Source: Hydractinia symbiolongicarpus (taxonomy: Eukaryota > Cnidaria > Hydrozoa > Anthoathecata > Hydractiniidae). Taken from it: 64,000 bases of DNA. The position numbers and the translations under genes are program-made. This document shows positions 42,858 to 54,800 of the stretch, in pieces. Below the pieces are notes generated by a model. That model did not search any database. It worked only from the letters and a program-made list of their open reading frames with translations, and was not told where the DNA came from. The stretch covers positions 15,979,001 through 16,043,000 of the forward strand of contig NC_079888.1 of NCBI RefSeq assembly GCF_029227915.1, written 5' to 3'. Each line of letters opens with the position of its first letter. The first letter of the stretch is position 1.

Positions 42858-44306
42858 ATGGCTGCAGCAGATATGTTGGCGCGGGTGCTTACTGATTTAA
42901 AGTGTGATAATTTTGAATCTGTTCGTAAAATGCAAAAAGAACTTTTAGAAAGTGTTTATTCTCGAGCATTTTTGTTGTCTGGGGATATTTATCCCTTGGT
43001 TGGTAAAAGTCTTCATCGGAATTCAGGTCCAGATATATACCTTCCATCTGAGGCGAGGTGTGAAGATAAAGGAATTATTGCTTTAAGGTGAGAAGTATGT
43101 TTTTTACTCTCCAACACACCTTGCATTTATTTAAAGGTTTTCAGTATATCTGCTACGAAAAGCTAGTTGGGGAGAGCTTTACACAACAGACTATTAAAAA
43201 CAAATACAAAAAGATTTAATTAGCTAATAGCTAGGGCTAATACACCTTTACGATAATTCGGAAAAAATAACACTCCATTGCAGCTTATTTTGCAATCAGA
43301 GGAGGTAAACATTACACTTTTATAAGAGTTTATTAAGGAGAAAACACGTATTTTGAGATAACTTTTCTTGCCACGTTTTTTTTTTTAATGAAAAGTACAC
43401 ATAAGTTGTATCTTATTATTATTAACGTTTCCTGAAAATTTGAAAGAAATTGATACGACGGAAGTTAAAAAACTGGAGAAAACTTTTTTTCGATATTGTA
43501 AAACGATGGAGAGCCATAGAAACGCATGTACAATTGAATTATCATAAAGGTGTATTGTTTTTGTAATATGAGCTTTGAACAGAATTTTTAGCATTGCGGA
43601 GGAATTCTTTCTCAATTAATATTTGTGTTGTTATTAGAAGCAAGAACTTGACATCTGGATAAGTAAGGTTGGTGATGAAAAAAAACAACTCTTCGAATGA
43701 CTATTAAGAAACAAAGTTTGTTGAGTAAAAGGTCATGGTAAAATATATTATTTTTAGATCCAATCCATCAGGAGACTGTCTATACAGCTCAGCATCGTTG
43801 GTATAGGCATAGGTGATAATTCTCTTGTTGATGTTTTGAGAATCTTGACATCCATAGAACTTTTCTTGCATCCTTCCTTTTATTCCAATCATACTTGTTT
43901 TCAAATTGCTTTTAAAAACCAAAAGGCAAATATTTTTATATCTGAGAAAAGTTTATTCAGATTTTCCCTTTCCCATATTGTTTGTGATATGACTCTTTCT
44001 CCTGAGGAGGCAGTTAAAGCAGAAGCAATCAACAACTGTACCCCCAAGACATGGTTTCCTTTTCTATCAATACTTGCCTTGTCAACAGTAATAAAGAGAA
44101 AAATTAACACATTTTACCCACAATTCGGTTTGTTACAGTTTGTTACAACTTTCTTTACACAGTGTATATTGCCACACCCATCTATTTTACCTGATGAAGA
44201 TCAGTTAAAAATTTTATTTTGTTATGAAGATATTGTTAAGTCTGGTGTAGACTTCAAGCCAAATCATTACGTTCCCCTTTTTCCAGGTTGCAACTTTCTT
44301 AACTGA
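42858..44306 (+). pseudogene. OTU/vertnin-like gene, two exons with a frame break
   Basis: Exon 1 (42858-43087) encodes MAAADMLARVLTDLKC and about 60 further residues and ends in a GT donor. Exon 2 (43758-44306) follows a TTTTTAG acceptor. The junction restores an Arg codon and leads into NPSGDCLYSSAS, an OTU-protease-like Cys motif. Fifteen codons into exon 2 a TAG at 43804 interrupts; the frame resumes two bases over at GDNSLVDVLR (43812) and stays open to 44306. Later landmarks are PEEAVKAEAINNC, WFPFLSILALSTVI and, near the end, NHYVPLF with a possible catalytic His. The middle part resembles vertnin from memory. The local ATAGGCATAGG looks like a small insertion, consistent with a recent lesion or assembly error. 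It lies wholly inside a TIR-bounded element. Whether it is a captured host gene or a native element protein is open. Confidence 0.55.
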
Positions 44307-44534
44307 AAGTTGCATTTTCCTATTTCAGCATGCAAAAAGCAGTAAAAAGCCCTTCTTAATTTTTCTTTTAAAGTTCAAACGAAACTTGAGTTTAGCCCTA
44401 TGAATAAACAAATATATCTGAACAAATACATGGGTTGAGGTGTGTTTGTATCATATCACATGTACGTATATTTCATCTTCATTATCCTGATCTTTCCATA
44501 TTCTTATTGTTTTTGTTATTATTGTGTTTTATTT

Positions 44535-44608
44535 TGCTGTCCATGGCTGGTGTGATCATTTGATTCACCTAGTCATGCTGATGAAGCCTGATATTGGCAG
44601 AAACAGCA
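44535..44608 (+). ncRNA. Hammerhead-ribozyme-like motif (type I)
   Basis: TGCTGTC (44535-44541) could form a six-pair stem III with ACAGCA (44603-44608), leaving the canonical GUC cleavage site. CAUGGCU after the site pairs with AGUCAUG (one G-U), forming stem I, extended by GGUG/CACC. The invariant core CUGAUGA (44578-44584) and GAAA (44600-44603) are both exact. Stem II is short: GCC/GGC with an A-A opposition at its base where a G-C pair is usual, which may weaken activity. Similar motifs are known from Penelope-like retroelements and retrozymes. It lies near the right end of the 42.3-44.9 kb element. Confidence 0.55.
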
Positions 44609-44928
44609 GGAGTTTATAAATAATAAAATATATTCACAATTGTCTCACTTTATTATAGTTAATCCCTGTTAATTTTAGTGCTTTTATCTATCTAAAATAA
44701 GACGTGTAAGACGGAGATTTGATTCTTATAAAAGATGTTCTTAGCAGATTTTGTTATAGCTTAGCGTTTCTTTTGGTCAATTTTATTAATAACTAGATAA
44801 ATCGGAAGACAATTTTTCGGCGATTTTTGTACCCGCAAAGCTTAAAATTTAGCCCCCAGCTGCTAAATTCAAGACTCAGTCTTGACTAAGTCTTGAAAAA
44901 GTCTGGATCCGCCCCTGTACACTTGTTA

Positions 44929-45485
44929 GATTTTTTAGGATTACAACATGTGGAGTACCTCAAGGGTCAATTTTAGGACCACTGTTGTTTCTTATTTATA
45001 TTAATGATATATTTAGAGCATCTAGTGTCTTTAATTCAATTTTATTTGCTGATGATACAAATTTATTCTTTACTCATAAAGATATAAAAGCAATTTTTGA
45101 AACTACTAACATAGAATTGGCTAAATTGGCTGATTGGTTTAAAGCGAATAAATTATTCCTTAACACTTCAAAAACTAGATATACCTTTTTTCACAAACTT
45201 AGTAAAAAAGATGAAATACCTCTCAGGTTACCTGGATTAGTTATTGATCATGTAAACATAAGCAGACAACATTCAATGAAATTTCTTGGAGTTCTCCTGG
45301 ACGAAAATTTAACTTAGAGAGAACATACTAAATTAGTGGAAAACAAAGTTTCCAAAAGCTTAGGAATCTTATATAAAGCCAGTTTCGCTTTGAATAAGAA
45401 CTGCTTAAGAAGCATATATTTTTCCTTTATACACTGCTATTTAAATTATGCAAACATTGCATGGGGTAGCACTAATATAACAGAA
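44929..45485 (+). pseudogene. Truncated LINE reverse-transcriptase fragment
   Basis: Translation gives the C-terminal half of a non-LTR retrotransposon reverse transcriptase: CGVPQGSILGPLLF, then YINDIF, the catalytic FADDTN box, WFKANKLFLN and KFLGVLLD. An in-frame TAG at 45315-45317 occupies the position where the family has Trp, after which the frame continues through SFIHCYLNYANIAWGS and stops being alignable at about 45485, where another repeat begins. The 5' part of the enzyme and the endonuclease are missing: the fragment starts only about 10 bp after the right end of the upstream element. It is dead, and type (jockey/CR1-like) is a guess. Confidence 0.85.
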
Positions 45486-45490
45486 CTAGT

Positions 45491-45596
45491 CGTTAGCCCG
45501 TGGAAAAATCCACGGGTTCGCCCGTCGCAGTTAAGCTACTATTTTGCGTGACAGACAGGCGGACGGACGGACGGACGGAAACGGGCATTATAATAT
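45491..45596 (+). repeat. Dispersed repeat with GGAC tetranucleotide run
   Basis: Begins with a small hairpin GCCCGTGGA/TCCACGGGTTCGCCC, contains GACAGACAGGCGGACGGACG and ends GGGCATTATAATATAGAT. It is the same family as 28812-28921. It abuts and truncates the LINE fragment, so it probably inserted into it. Confidence 0.65.
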
Positions 45597-45999
45597 AGAT
45601 TTAAAATTTATAAAATTTATTTAACATAACATTTAATATTTTATTAAGTTTTTAATTATCATTTTTTATTTGACGCTCTTTTTAATGACGGCTATGTAAG
45701 GTGCGAAATGATAAGACTACATAGTCTTCTACTTACTCCTGCTATTTTATTCTACGTACGTGATACACTTACGTATATATATATATTTATCCCAATGTAG
45801 AAGTTTATGCTTGTACTTATGTGGATGTAGAACTTGTATCTGTAATTTTTGAAATAGTTGTATGTAAATTTCTTTTGGCGAAAACAACAATAACAGCAAC
45901 AACAAACCAAAAATAGCCCACAAATAGCCCACAAATCCGTCCCTAAATAGTTTAGCTAAAAATTTTAGGCGAAAAGGGAACGGACAAAAATAGAATACA

Positions 46000-46170
46000 A
46001 TTGACTCTCTCTCTACTAATCCGAATCCTACGGAGGGTAACTTTTTTGTTCAGAATATAGAAAAAATCGCGTAGTTCACTGCTACGCGATTCTCTCTTAT
46101 TCGAGTAAGTCTCTCTTATTCGAATTTCAGGTTTAAACTGTGAAAATTCGGATTAAAGAGAGAAATCAGC
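46000..46170. mobile_element. MITE-like foldback element
   Basis: Outer arms read CTCTCTACTAATCCGAAT on the left (about 46006) and ATTCGGATTAAAGAGAG on the right (46147-46163). In the centre AATCGCGTAG/CTACGCGATT (46065-46091) forms a perfect 10 bp hairpin with a 7 nt loop. TCTCTCTTATTCGA occurs twice at 46091 and 46111. It has no ORF. Confidence 0.6.
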
Positions 46171-48874
46171 AAAAGGGGAAAGGTGAGAAGTAAAAAAATA
46201 ATTAACAAGTTTTCTTACATTTGTTTTCTTTTTCTAAACTTTGTGATACGCTTTATACATGCTAAGAAAGTGTCAAATCTTCGATTGTTTCTTGTTTAAC
46301 AATTGACCAACTCAAGAAAACGACCTGCGTCGCTGTGGGCTTTCCTCAAATTTTATAAACAGGCTGTAATCTCCTAAGATGAAAATAGCATTTATGGCAT
46401 CTTTAAAATATCGCTTGATCAACATTCAGTTGGTTCTTCGTTGTCGGAATCATAATCCTTAATATCGTTGTCACCATCACGTCCACTCACGTCCGCAATA
46501 ATGATGTCTGCGCATCAGATACGATACCGAATACGCCGATCTTGAAGTCCAATGTGGACACATTGAACTTTTCTTTCATCATTCGAAGCTCACCCTGTAA
46601 ATTCCAACAAAGTTTTGTACTTTGTCTCCAATTTCTTTTCTGCATGATGGAGTAACTTTAGCAATTTTGAACGAAAATAGATGCAGTTCTCATAAAACTT
46701 CATAAAATGGATGTGCATTTACGAAAGCATTGGACAGAAAGCTAAATTTCAAAATAACATTCGAAAGTGTCAATAATTCCCACACACTACGTTATTCCCA
46801 CGAAATAAAATAATTTGATTGGCGGACTAATTTCGTATCTGAAAAAACTTGAACTTGATTTTAGTTTTCCTGGAACGGAAACGGATAAGAACATTTTCCA
46901 TTACCGTGATGTCAACATTCTAAGTACGCATGCTCACACTCTTCCGTTCTGCAAAAAAAAACTATCCTTCAAGTGGAAAAGATAATTTTGATATTTATTT
47001 CTGTTAAAGCCTTTGTAATCTCTCAGCCAAATCTATTTTGTAAATAGACATACAACCATCTTTCCTTATAATTTTGCTTTTGAAAAAGTTCTCCTATACG
47101 CCATTACAGACTGTAGGCCAGAAAAACCAAAAGTTAGGTTATGTTTTTTAAAGTTATTTGGCATATTGCATACAGGTTTGGTTAGTTCACTTTTTTAGCT
47201 AAATCATATTTGAGTGATGCGTAACACACATATTTAAGTGTTATACCCTTCTTGATGATGCGTCTTGTTCTAATGTCTTTATAATAATAGCCGTATTTTG
47301 TCTGTCTGTTTGCGAGAAAAGCGACGTGCAATGGGCACACGAAATAGCGTGTAATTTAAAGAAAGGCGACCCAGTGAATATTTTGAGGGGTTATAAGGGT
47401 TATTATAAAAAGCTTTAAACCATTTTACAGACGGACTAATTGTTTTCGAGTCCAATTTGATGTAGATCTATAATACTGAATTTGCATGTAAAATTAAACG
47501 TAATAAAAATTTGTCTTGACTACTATCAACATTATTGCATCTTGTACTCCGAATGATTGAACATATATTTAGTTTGGATTGCAAGCTGTCAATCAAACCA
47601 GATAACAACCTCATCCGCAACTTCCTTTCCACTTTACACACTAACAACTAACAACAAGTAGGGAATGTTGGAGGATGAAGAAAAACAACAATTTTGAAAA
47701 TGAAAATATCTTAGAGAACTAATTAGTTGCAACGTTAACAACAAACTCTCAAACAGATAGAAAATACTTATCTGAAGAAAAACACGTGTGCAAAGTTCAC
47801 TTAACTGTAGATTACATAAAAAGCCAGTTAAGATTTTTAAAGAAATCTAGACATATAATTTACGCTTTACTGCACCGAAGACTTACTGATTGAAAAATAA
47901 GGTCAGTAAAAAATAATGATTAAGACAACGATATACGAAGTAAGTAAGCTGAAATTGTATGACAGAAGATTGGAACAGCATTTCCCTGATCTTGCTAAGT
48001 TCAGAAATGATCTGGCGTATAATTAAGAAATCTAACAAGAATTCACAAAAAAACAACAACACAGATTTAAAGCTTAAAGCGTGATTCTTTCATAAGTTGC
48101 ATACTGACAGCCGAGACTAAAGACATTTAGAAATACGCGGAGAAATTGTCTACCTCTTAAAACTTATTAGAAGTACACAATAGTGCGCATTATTTGGAAA
48201 TACCTATCCGCAGTATCCGTGCAACTACACAGGAATTTCAAAGTGTGACTCCAGAGCAATTGATATTGTGTATGCAGAACAACAGCGGATAGCTAAACAC
48301 ACCACGGTAAAATAACGCTAGAAAAATACAAAAACAACAACAACAACAACGAATAAAATATACAATAATACTAATCACTCTTTCACAATTTTAATAAATT
48401 CATTCTGTTCTGCATAATATACACCTGAGGACAGACCCTATGATCTGCTCATATACAATCTGGACGTAAAATACAATCCGGACGTAATATTACAATCCCG
48501 AAATAAAATACCCCCATATCTTGCAGTTGAGAAAGGAAGGAATTTTAATAGTCTGTCCCTCCCGTTGTTTGGCTTGGTTTAAAAAAAAATTCGAAACAAC
48601 AACTTGTGCCTCTTTATGAAATCCGAGACACGCCATACGCAGAAACCTCCTTGCACTGACGGAAAAGCGAACTACGCATGCGTTCGCGCAGTCTGCAAAA
48701 TAAACCATCTTTCATATTGATTTCCCCCCCAGGACCTGCATTATTAATTACGACTTCTCCGTCGGGCGCAAAGAAATTTCTCGTTCGTCACATCCAGTAC
48801 TATATTATGAACATAATAAGCAAGTTGCTTATAAAAATTCTAATTTATGTGATATAAAAACTGATTTGAGCTTC
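46171..48874. other. Spacer 3' of the FAM120-like gene
   Basis: No gene is supported. Around 46420-46500 the minus strand reads a short acidic peptide (GDNDIKDYDSDNEEPTEC) preceded by broken coding-like sequence, perhaps a transposase remnant. At about 47277-47400 AATAGCCGTATTTTGTCTGTCTG is a possible inverted copy of the 45491 repeat. A (CAA)n run lies near 48330. The minus-strand ORF 48490-48708 has no domain. Confidence 0.4.
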
Positions 48875-51800
48875 TCACTCACTCGCGCTTAACCATATAC
48901 CTCTACCGTAAGTAGGTTGTTGGGTTTTTGTATCGTCTTTCTCGGAAGTGATCGCGTCGTTGTCTACACGACCACGTCCATTTCCATACCAAGTGTTGTC
49001 TTTCTTGTTTGCTACATGTTTCCCATGAGATAAATCTTGGTGACGCGTTCGAGAGCTGTACACGGATGGACCTGAATGTCGGTTGGATTTATTCACTCTT
49101 GAACGAACCTGGCAAACTTTTTGCACGCCTTTCATATAACGTTGGTAAGTCGCATTCATGTATTCTTCGTAACCATACCCTTGTTGCCATGGTGACATAT
49201 AAGGCGTTTCCAGTAGACCGCGACCGCCATATCCACGCCCTAACCGGTTGTTGCGACGGTGACTGCTTGGTAAATCAACGCTATTTGGCCCACCAACTAG
49301 AACGCTAGGCGCGTTTTTGGAGTAACCAAGACCTGCTTTGTTGCCACCCCAATGAGCCACGGGTACGCCAGCCACCTACAATCCAAAAATTATGAATTCA
49401 AACTGTAAATGTACATTTGGTAACATTAGCATTTGAAATTTTCGAGTAAGGACCAAATTTTCACAAACACTTATCTTCCTTCTCTTACCTATCTATAACA
49501 GTTTAAATAACAACAACAACAAAATTAAACAACTATTTGTTACATACATGCAAAGTTCCACCACTCCCGTGAACAGGACGCTTGCTGTGTGGACCTCTTG
49601 ACCGCTGCCTGGTATTGATGGGAAGATAAGAACCTGCCGGTCTCATCACACCATAGGTAGGTCCCGACTGCATCGTAGGTACATTACCAAAAGGATTAAA
49701 GAATTTCTTATTTTCTTGAAGTCCAGTTATAGTGTGCTTCGCTTCCAGACCTTCTGTTATGCACCAGCGCAGGCGCTCGAGTTTCTCTGCGATGTGAGGC
49801 TTTATTAAAAAAAAATCGTTATAAATACGAGTTCTTGCGCAATCAACAGATGCACTTAGCATTTAGTAATTCGAAAAGAAAAGGTAGGATTCGTTCAAAC
49901 TAGAGAACTTTCGATAAAGCAAATAGGTTTAAGCTTCGTTCAAATAAGAGAAAACTTGAATGATCATTTAGCCTGTGTGAACTTCTTTTAAAATCTAAAA
50001 TACTTCGGCACATTCGTCGTCAAAAAAGATGGACATGATTATCAGCTAAATACACCGTTACAGGAAAACACATACTCACTTTTCCATCACATAGATCTGT
50101 CGTGCTAAAATTCATTGTAGATTGGAGCCATTTACTGTGAAACAATTTCCCATCGAAGAAATTCCACGGGCAGCAGAACTCCCAGGGTACGGGAGACCCG
50201 CATGCATCGTTTGCAATTATTGCATTTTCGATTCCACTCATAAATATTGCCGACAACTGCACACATCTATAAAGTAAAAATTCATTAGTTCATTGCACAA
50301 CGTGCAATTAACGCTGGAGAAAAAAAGAGCCTGCACAAGAGATTACGGCAAAACTTTCGCAGGTATAATAGGTAGGTAGCCTTTCCAGATAAGATGAAGT
50401 GACAAGCTGTAAATACCTTAGAAAAAAAGATGACGGAAGAAAAGGATGCGAAAATGCTGTCTAAAAATTCGCAAATTTATAACCCGTCAATTTTATCCAG
50501 AACGCCAATTCTCAATCCTTAAGTACAACAATTCTTTGCAAATCCTGTAAAAAATCTACTTTTCACACAGAAGGCATAAAACAAAACACCACCAACCTTG
50601 CATCAACTTGGTTGAGTTTAATATTTGCCAGGTTTTGCGTGTTGTATTCTGTAGTAAGCTGCGTAGACAGAGCCTGTGCTAGAAATGCATCGATATCTTG
50701 CTTTGTTAACACAGCTTTACCAGAGTCTTGTTGAATCAAGTACCTATGCAGAAAGTAGATTAAAAGACGCTAAATAATATTGCATTGACTGAACTGCGAC
50801 ACTGGTGGCTTTGTGGAAGGCATTTCTCAAAATAACTACTCAAATTTGCAGTGTTAAATTGCAGCATAACAAGTCGGTTAACTGCATAGCAAACAGATCA
50901 TACTTATCAAAATTTAAGCTGATGTGTTTCTCAGTCAACGCTGAAGTGAGTAACCTAAAAACATACCTTAACACACAACATAACAACATTAACCGTTGCG
51001 GCACCATGGCTGTGTTAGACATGTTGATTGTATCGCTTTTCATGCACGATAGGAACGCTTTTAGTCGATTCGCATTATCTTCAGAATCTGTGCCAAACCA
51101 GAGCTTTTTCAAAGATGGTATACCCCAATTCATACCTAGAAAACAAAAGTTGTCCATATTCTTTTGTCAAGTTCATTGATACACACATCTTAACCACAAT
51201 CTCTGGTAAAGTATATATCTTCAGTTGACTAAATTACTCCTTTACAGAATACCTACGAGGCATGACATTTTAACAAAAGATAGTACACAGAGAGACACAG
51301 GAAATATGTAAACAAGGTAACACTAGATGAGAAGACACGATAGAAACACAGATATATACATAAATAACATATAACACACCCTAATCCAACACCCCTTAAA
51401 ATTTAGGGAAATAGGGCAGAAAAATTCATCTTTTTGCAGAAATAAAATTCATTTGGGACATTTTCAAACTCGCATGATTTTTGGAACAATAGAGTGGTAA
51501 CTTTTGTGAACATGTGTAAATGAAAGAAGACACAGAACAATTGCAAAATTTGCTTTTTCTTGACAGAAACTTTTAGTTGAGCTTTCACAGTAGCTTGCTT
51601 TCAGGATTTCTATAAAAGCGCATACCTTTAGCTTGAACAATATCGGGCTTATCCAATGATTGGTCTGCATATATACACCACTCCTTCACTGTAAATTCGC
51701 TTCCACTACTTGTGTCAACATGAGTGGGAGGCTTGTTAGTTCCGTTTACCAATCCCTTAACATTAGCCTCTTCGGTTTCTTCCTTTATTTCACCATTCTC

Positions 51801-54800
51801 ATTGATTTTTTCTTTTTCCTCGTTCTCAACATTTTCTGCTTTCTCCACATGTCCATCAATATTTTGTTTTACTCCAAAGAGCACACCATACACCAACTGT
51901 CTCATTGGACGGTATATAAGTGGAATGGGAAGTCTTGAAGTGGCAAGCTCGTCATCAATAGTCAAGTCCAACATAATTTCACCTTTTGTGAGGAGGTGAA
52001 GAACTTCCGGACACATTTGACCTGTCTGATGGCGTCTTTTGGCAATGTTCAAAACATCTTCACTAATATCAGGATTTACAAGGGATACAGAAATTTCTAA
52101 AGCAACAAAACATTTATCTTTGAAGTAAGAAATGAACAATCATTATTATAACTGCTTTATTTGGGTTCCAAGAAAATTACCCTTTTAAAAATAATATCAT
52201 ATTTAGATAACTGTTTATCAACGGTCATTATTTCTTAGTTATCCAATCTGTTTTTTCATTTCTCTACCAATACAAGCGAGAAGATTACTATTTTACCTCT
52301 AGGATAATCAGACAGAACTTGATTCTCATCAGAATCTTCACAATTAATTATAGCCATAGTATCAGGTTTCTCCTCATCAACAGCAACAACCTCAGGTTTT
52401 TCTTCACATTGTGATTCTTCCTAAAACAGAAAACATCAGTAAAACATTCCTTGAAAATAACAACAGATTCCCTTATAACAACCACCCAACAGTAAAATTA
52501 GGGTTAAGTGATTTTAAAGAAAGTTATCATGTTTTTCATTTAACATCAAAAGCCTTGAGGCATTTCATGTGTGTATAACCTTAAAATCTATAAAATTTCA
52601 TAAGTTTTAATATATATTTAAGTATGGTCACAATCTAGGAGACCTTTGGTTGAGATATTTCTTCTGCTTCTTTCAATTCAAGTTGCTCAAGAGCCTGCGC
52701 AGCTTCTTCTAACGTGCCCTGTTTTAAAATCTGTTCAGGATCATCTAATTTCTTGGTTACTGTTTCCTCATTGTTGTCCTAAAATGTTTAAAAACTAATA
52801 AAGTGCATGCAAAAATAACGCAAAATAACATTAAGGTTATTCCTTCTTTGGGATCAGACGTATAATACCTAGAAAAGGCAATCACGGTAGTAAAATTATC
52901 TTTAGGGTTCCCATTTTTATTAACTTTTGTTTAACCTGCACGCAATCACCAATTGACACCATATGTAGATGAGTAACAAACGCAGGCAAAAAAAGGAAAA
53001 GGTAAATAAGAAAAATTATCCACATTTCATCAGAGCACTCAAATTTTTTTCACAAAAACAAATAAAAGAAATGATAACAGTTTTCTCCAAGTTAAAAGAT
53101 TTGTGTAGAGTCTAGCGCATGCATAAAAAATAATCAAAAAAATTAAAAATAAGCATACCTTGTTTAATTTTTGCGATGAAGATTGCTGGATTTTGTCACG
53201 GTAGTCCCAATCCTTCTTATATTTATTTAATACATTAGAGTGAGCAGTAACTTCGACTGGCAGAGGAAATCCAGCTTTTGACAGGTTAGTATCTGATTCT
53301 AGGACAAATTAATAAAAATAAAAACAGATTAATAACACATTATTTTAAAACTGAAATAACTATAGCAGGCCATTTCGTAAAATTTTAGTTAGGCACTGGA
53401 TGAATCGCAAACCTCAATAAAAATCTGTACAGGATCATTGCATGTGGTTTGAAAAAATAGGAAAAAGTAAGAACAAAGAGGCTACTGAGGCACATCAATC
53501 AAAGTTGACAGTTGAGAATAAGCCATTCTTAATATTAGCCTTCATGATCAGCGGTGGTGGCGAAAAATCAAAACATTGCATGAAACTGAGGTTAGTTTAG
53601 ATAAAGTTCAGGACATCAATTTGTTTACTTGCTGTTTTGGCCTTAGTTATCAACAAATGTGATAGTGTGACAAAAATCATGAACATATATTTATATTAGG
53701 TGTGTATTTATGGCAACTTTTGCGCTAGCTGCTAGTTAGAGCCAACAAACATTTTGTTTCTTACTCCTCCAAAAAGTTCACATTCTATACTGTTAAGATC
53801 TAGTATGTTTACCTAGTTTACTGAAACGTCATCAAACTTAGGTTGTAATTATTTTCCTGAAAAAGTTACCCAGCTTTTCATTCTAGCCAGATATTATAGG
53901 ATGTTATTGCTAGCTATGTACACAGAAATGATGTGCTGTCCAGCTATGTATCATTATATGCTTTTATCTTGTGCCATTGGATGTTGCAGGGAGTTGTCTG
54001 GTACAGTGCAGACCCTAATTGAGCCTGTGTTGCTAAAAATGACCATTAAATACTCTAGGACTGCCCATCTAAATAATGAAAATAATAGACAGGGTATATC
54101 CCTTAATATTTATGAACCTAGCCATGTAAAATATGCACAACTATCTATCTTTCTTTGTAGCATACATTTATAATAAGTATATTTTTGGCTCAACCCAGTG
54201 TACTTAGTAACCACAAATTACTGTTTGGCACTGTTCATTTTGGTTTGTCTGTTCAGATTCAAATTAGTAATGTTGGTTTATCATTTCTTGAACATTTTCA
54301 AGATATGATAAACCTATAACACCAACCACAAATGATTCTGACATAAAAAATTTTTTTTAGTGAAGACGCCACCAACATGCTGCAGTTTTTACAAAAAGGT
54401 TTCTGTCACAGGTCCCATATTTACATAAATAAAAATATTCAGTAGATGTTAGGTAGCTGTAAGAAAATAGATTCAATTTTCCTTATTTGTTTTATTCATT
54501 TTGGAATTAACTTGACAAAGCAAGATTAGGCTTCTATCAACTATTTTGATAATGACAGTGGTAAACTTGTAAGGTTATGTTGTCTCAGTTATCCTTAGAA
54601 AATAAAACAAAGTCATTTATTAGTTGTAAGGACATCTACATATATTTAAAACTTTCCTAGGCTATCAGACTAAGTCAGTATATAGGTGAATATTTATCAT
54701 AGCACATCCGTATTTCATTCTCAACAGAGAATGCTTCACCCCGATCAGACCTCTGATCATGAGGGGCGAGTATAATGCGTGTAAGTCATATTGAAGAAGA

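Larger units (their letters stand above)
42316..44917 (+). mobile_element. 2.6 kb element with CAGG termini carrying an OTU/vertnin-like gene
   Basis: The left end CAGGTGCGGATCCAGG (42316-42331) and the complement of the right end, CAGGGGCGGATCCAGA (44917-44902), match at 14 of 16 positions. TACAC precedes the left end (42311-42315) and follows the right end (44918-44922), a 5 bp target-site duplication. Both ends continue with TTAGTCA-type motifs. Inside are a repeat block with paired TGACGTCA sites, a spliced coding region with a frame break, and a hammerhead-like motif. I see no transposase, so the element is either non-autonomous with a captured gene or belongs to a class I do not recognise. 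The terminal GGATCCG motif suggests a hAT relative. Confidence 0.65.

Noticed and set aside
45752-45934. Cys- and Tyr-rich overlapping minus-strand ORFs
   Set aside because: Two frames of the same AT-rich sequence are open, which is typical of chance ORFs.
51660-51999. Plus-strand ORFs opposite the FAM120-like exon 6
   Set aside because: They are antisense shadows of the well-supported minus-strand exon 51626-52096.
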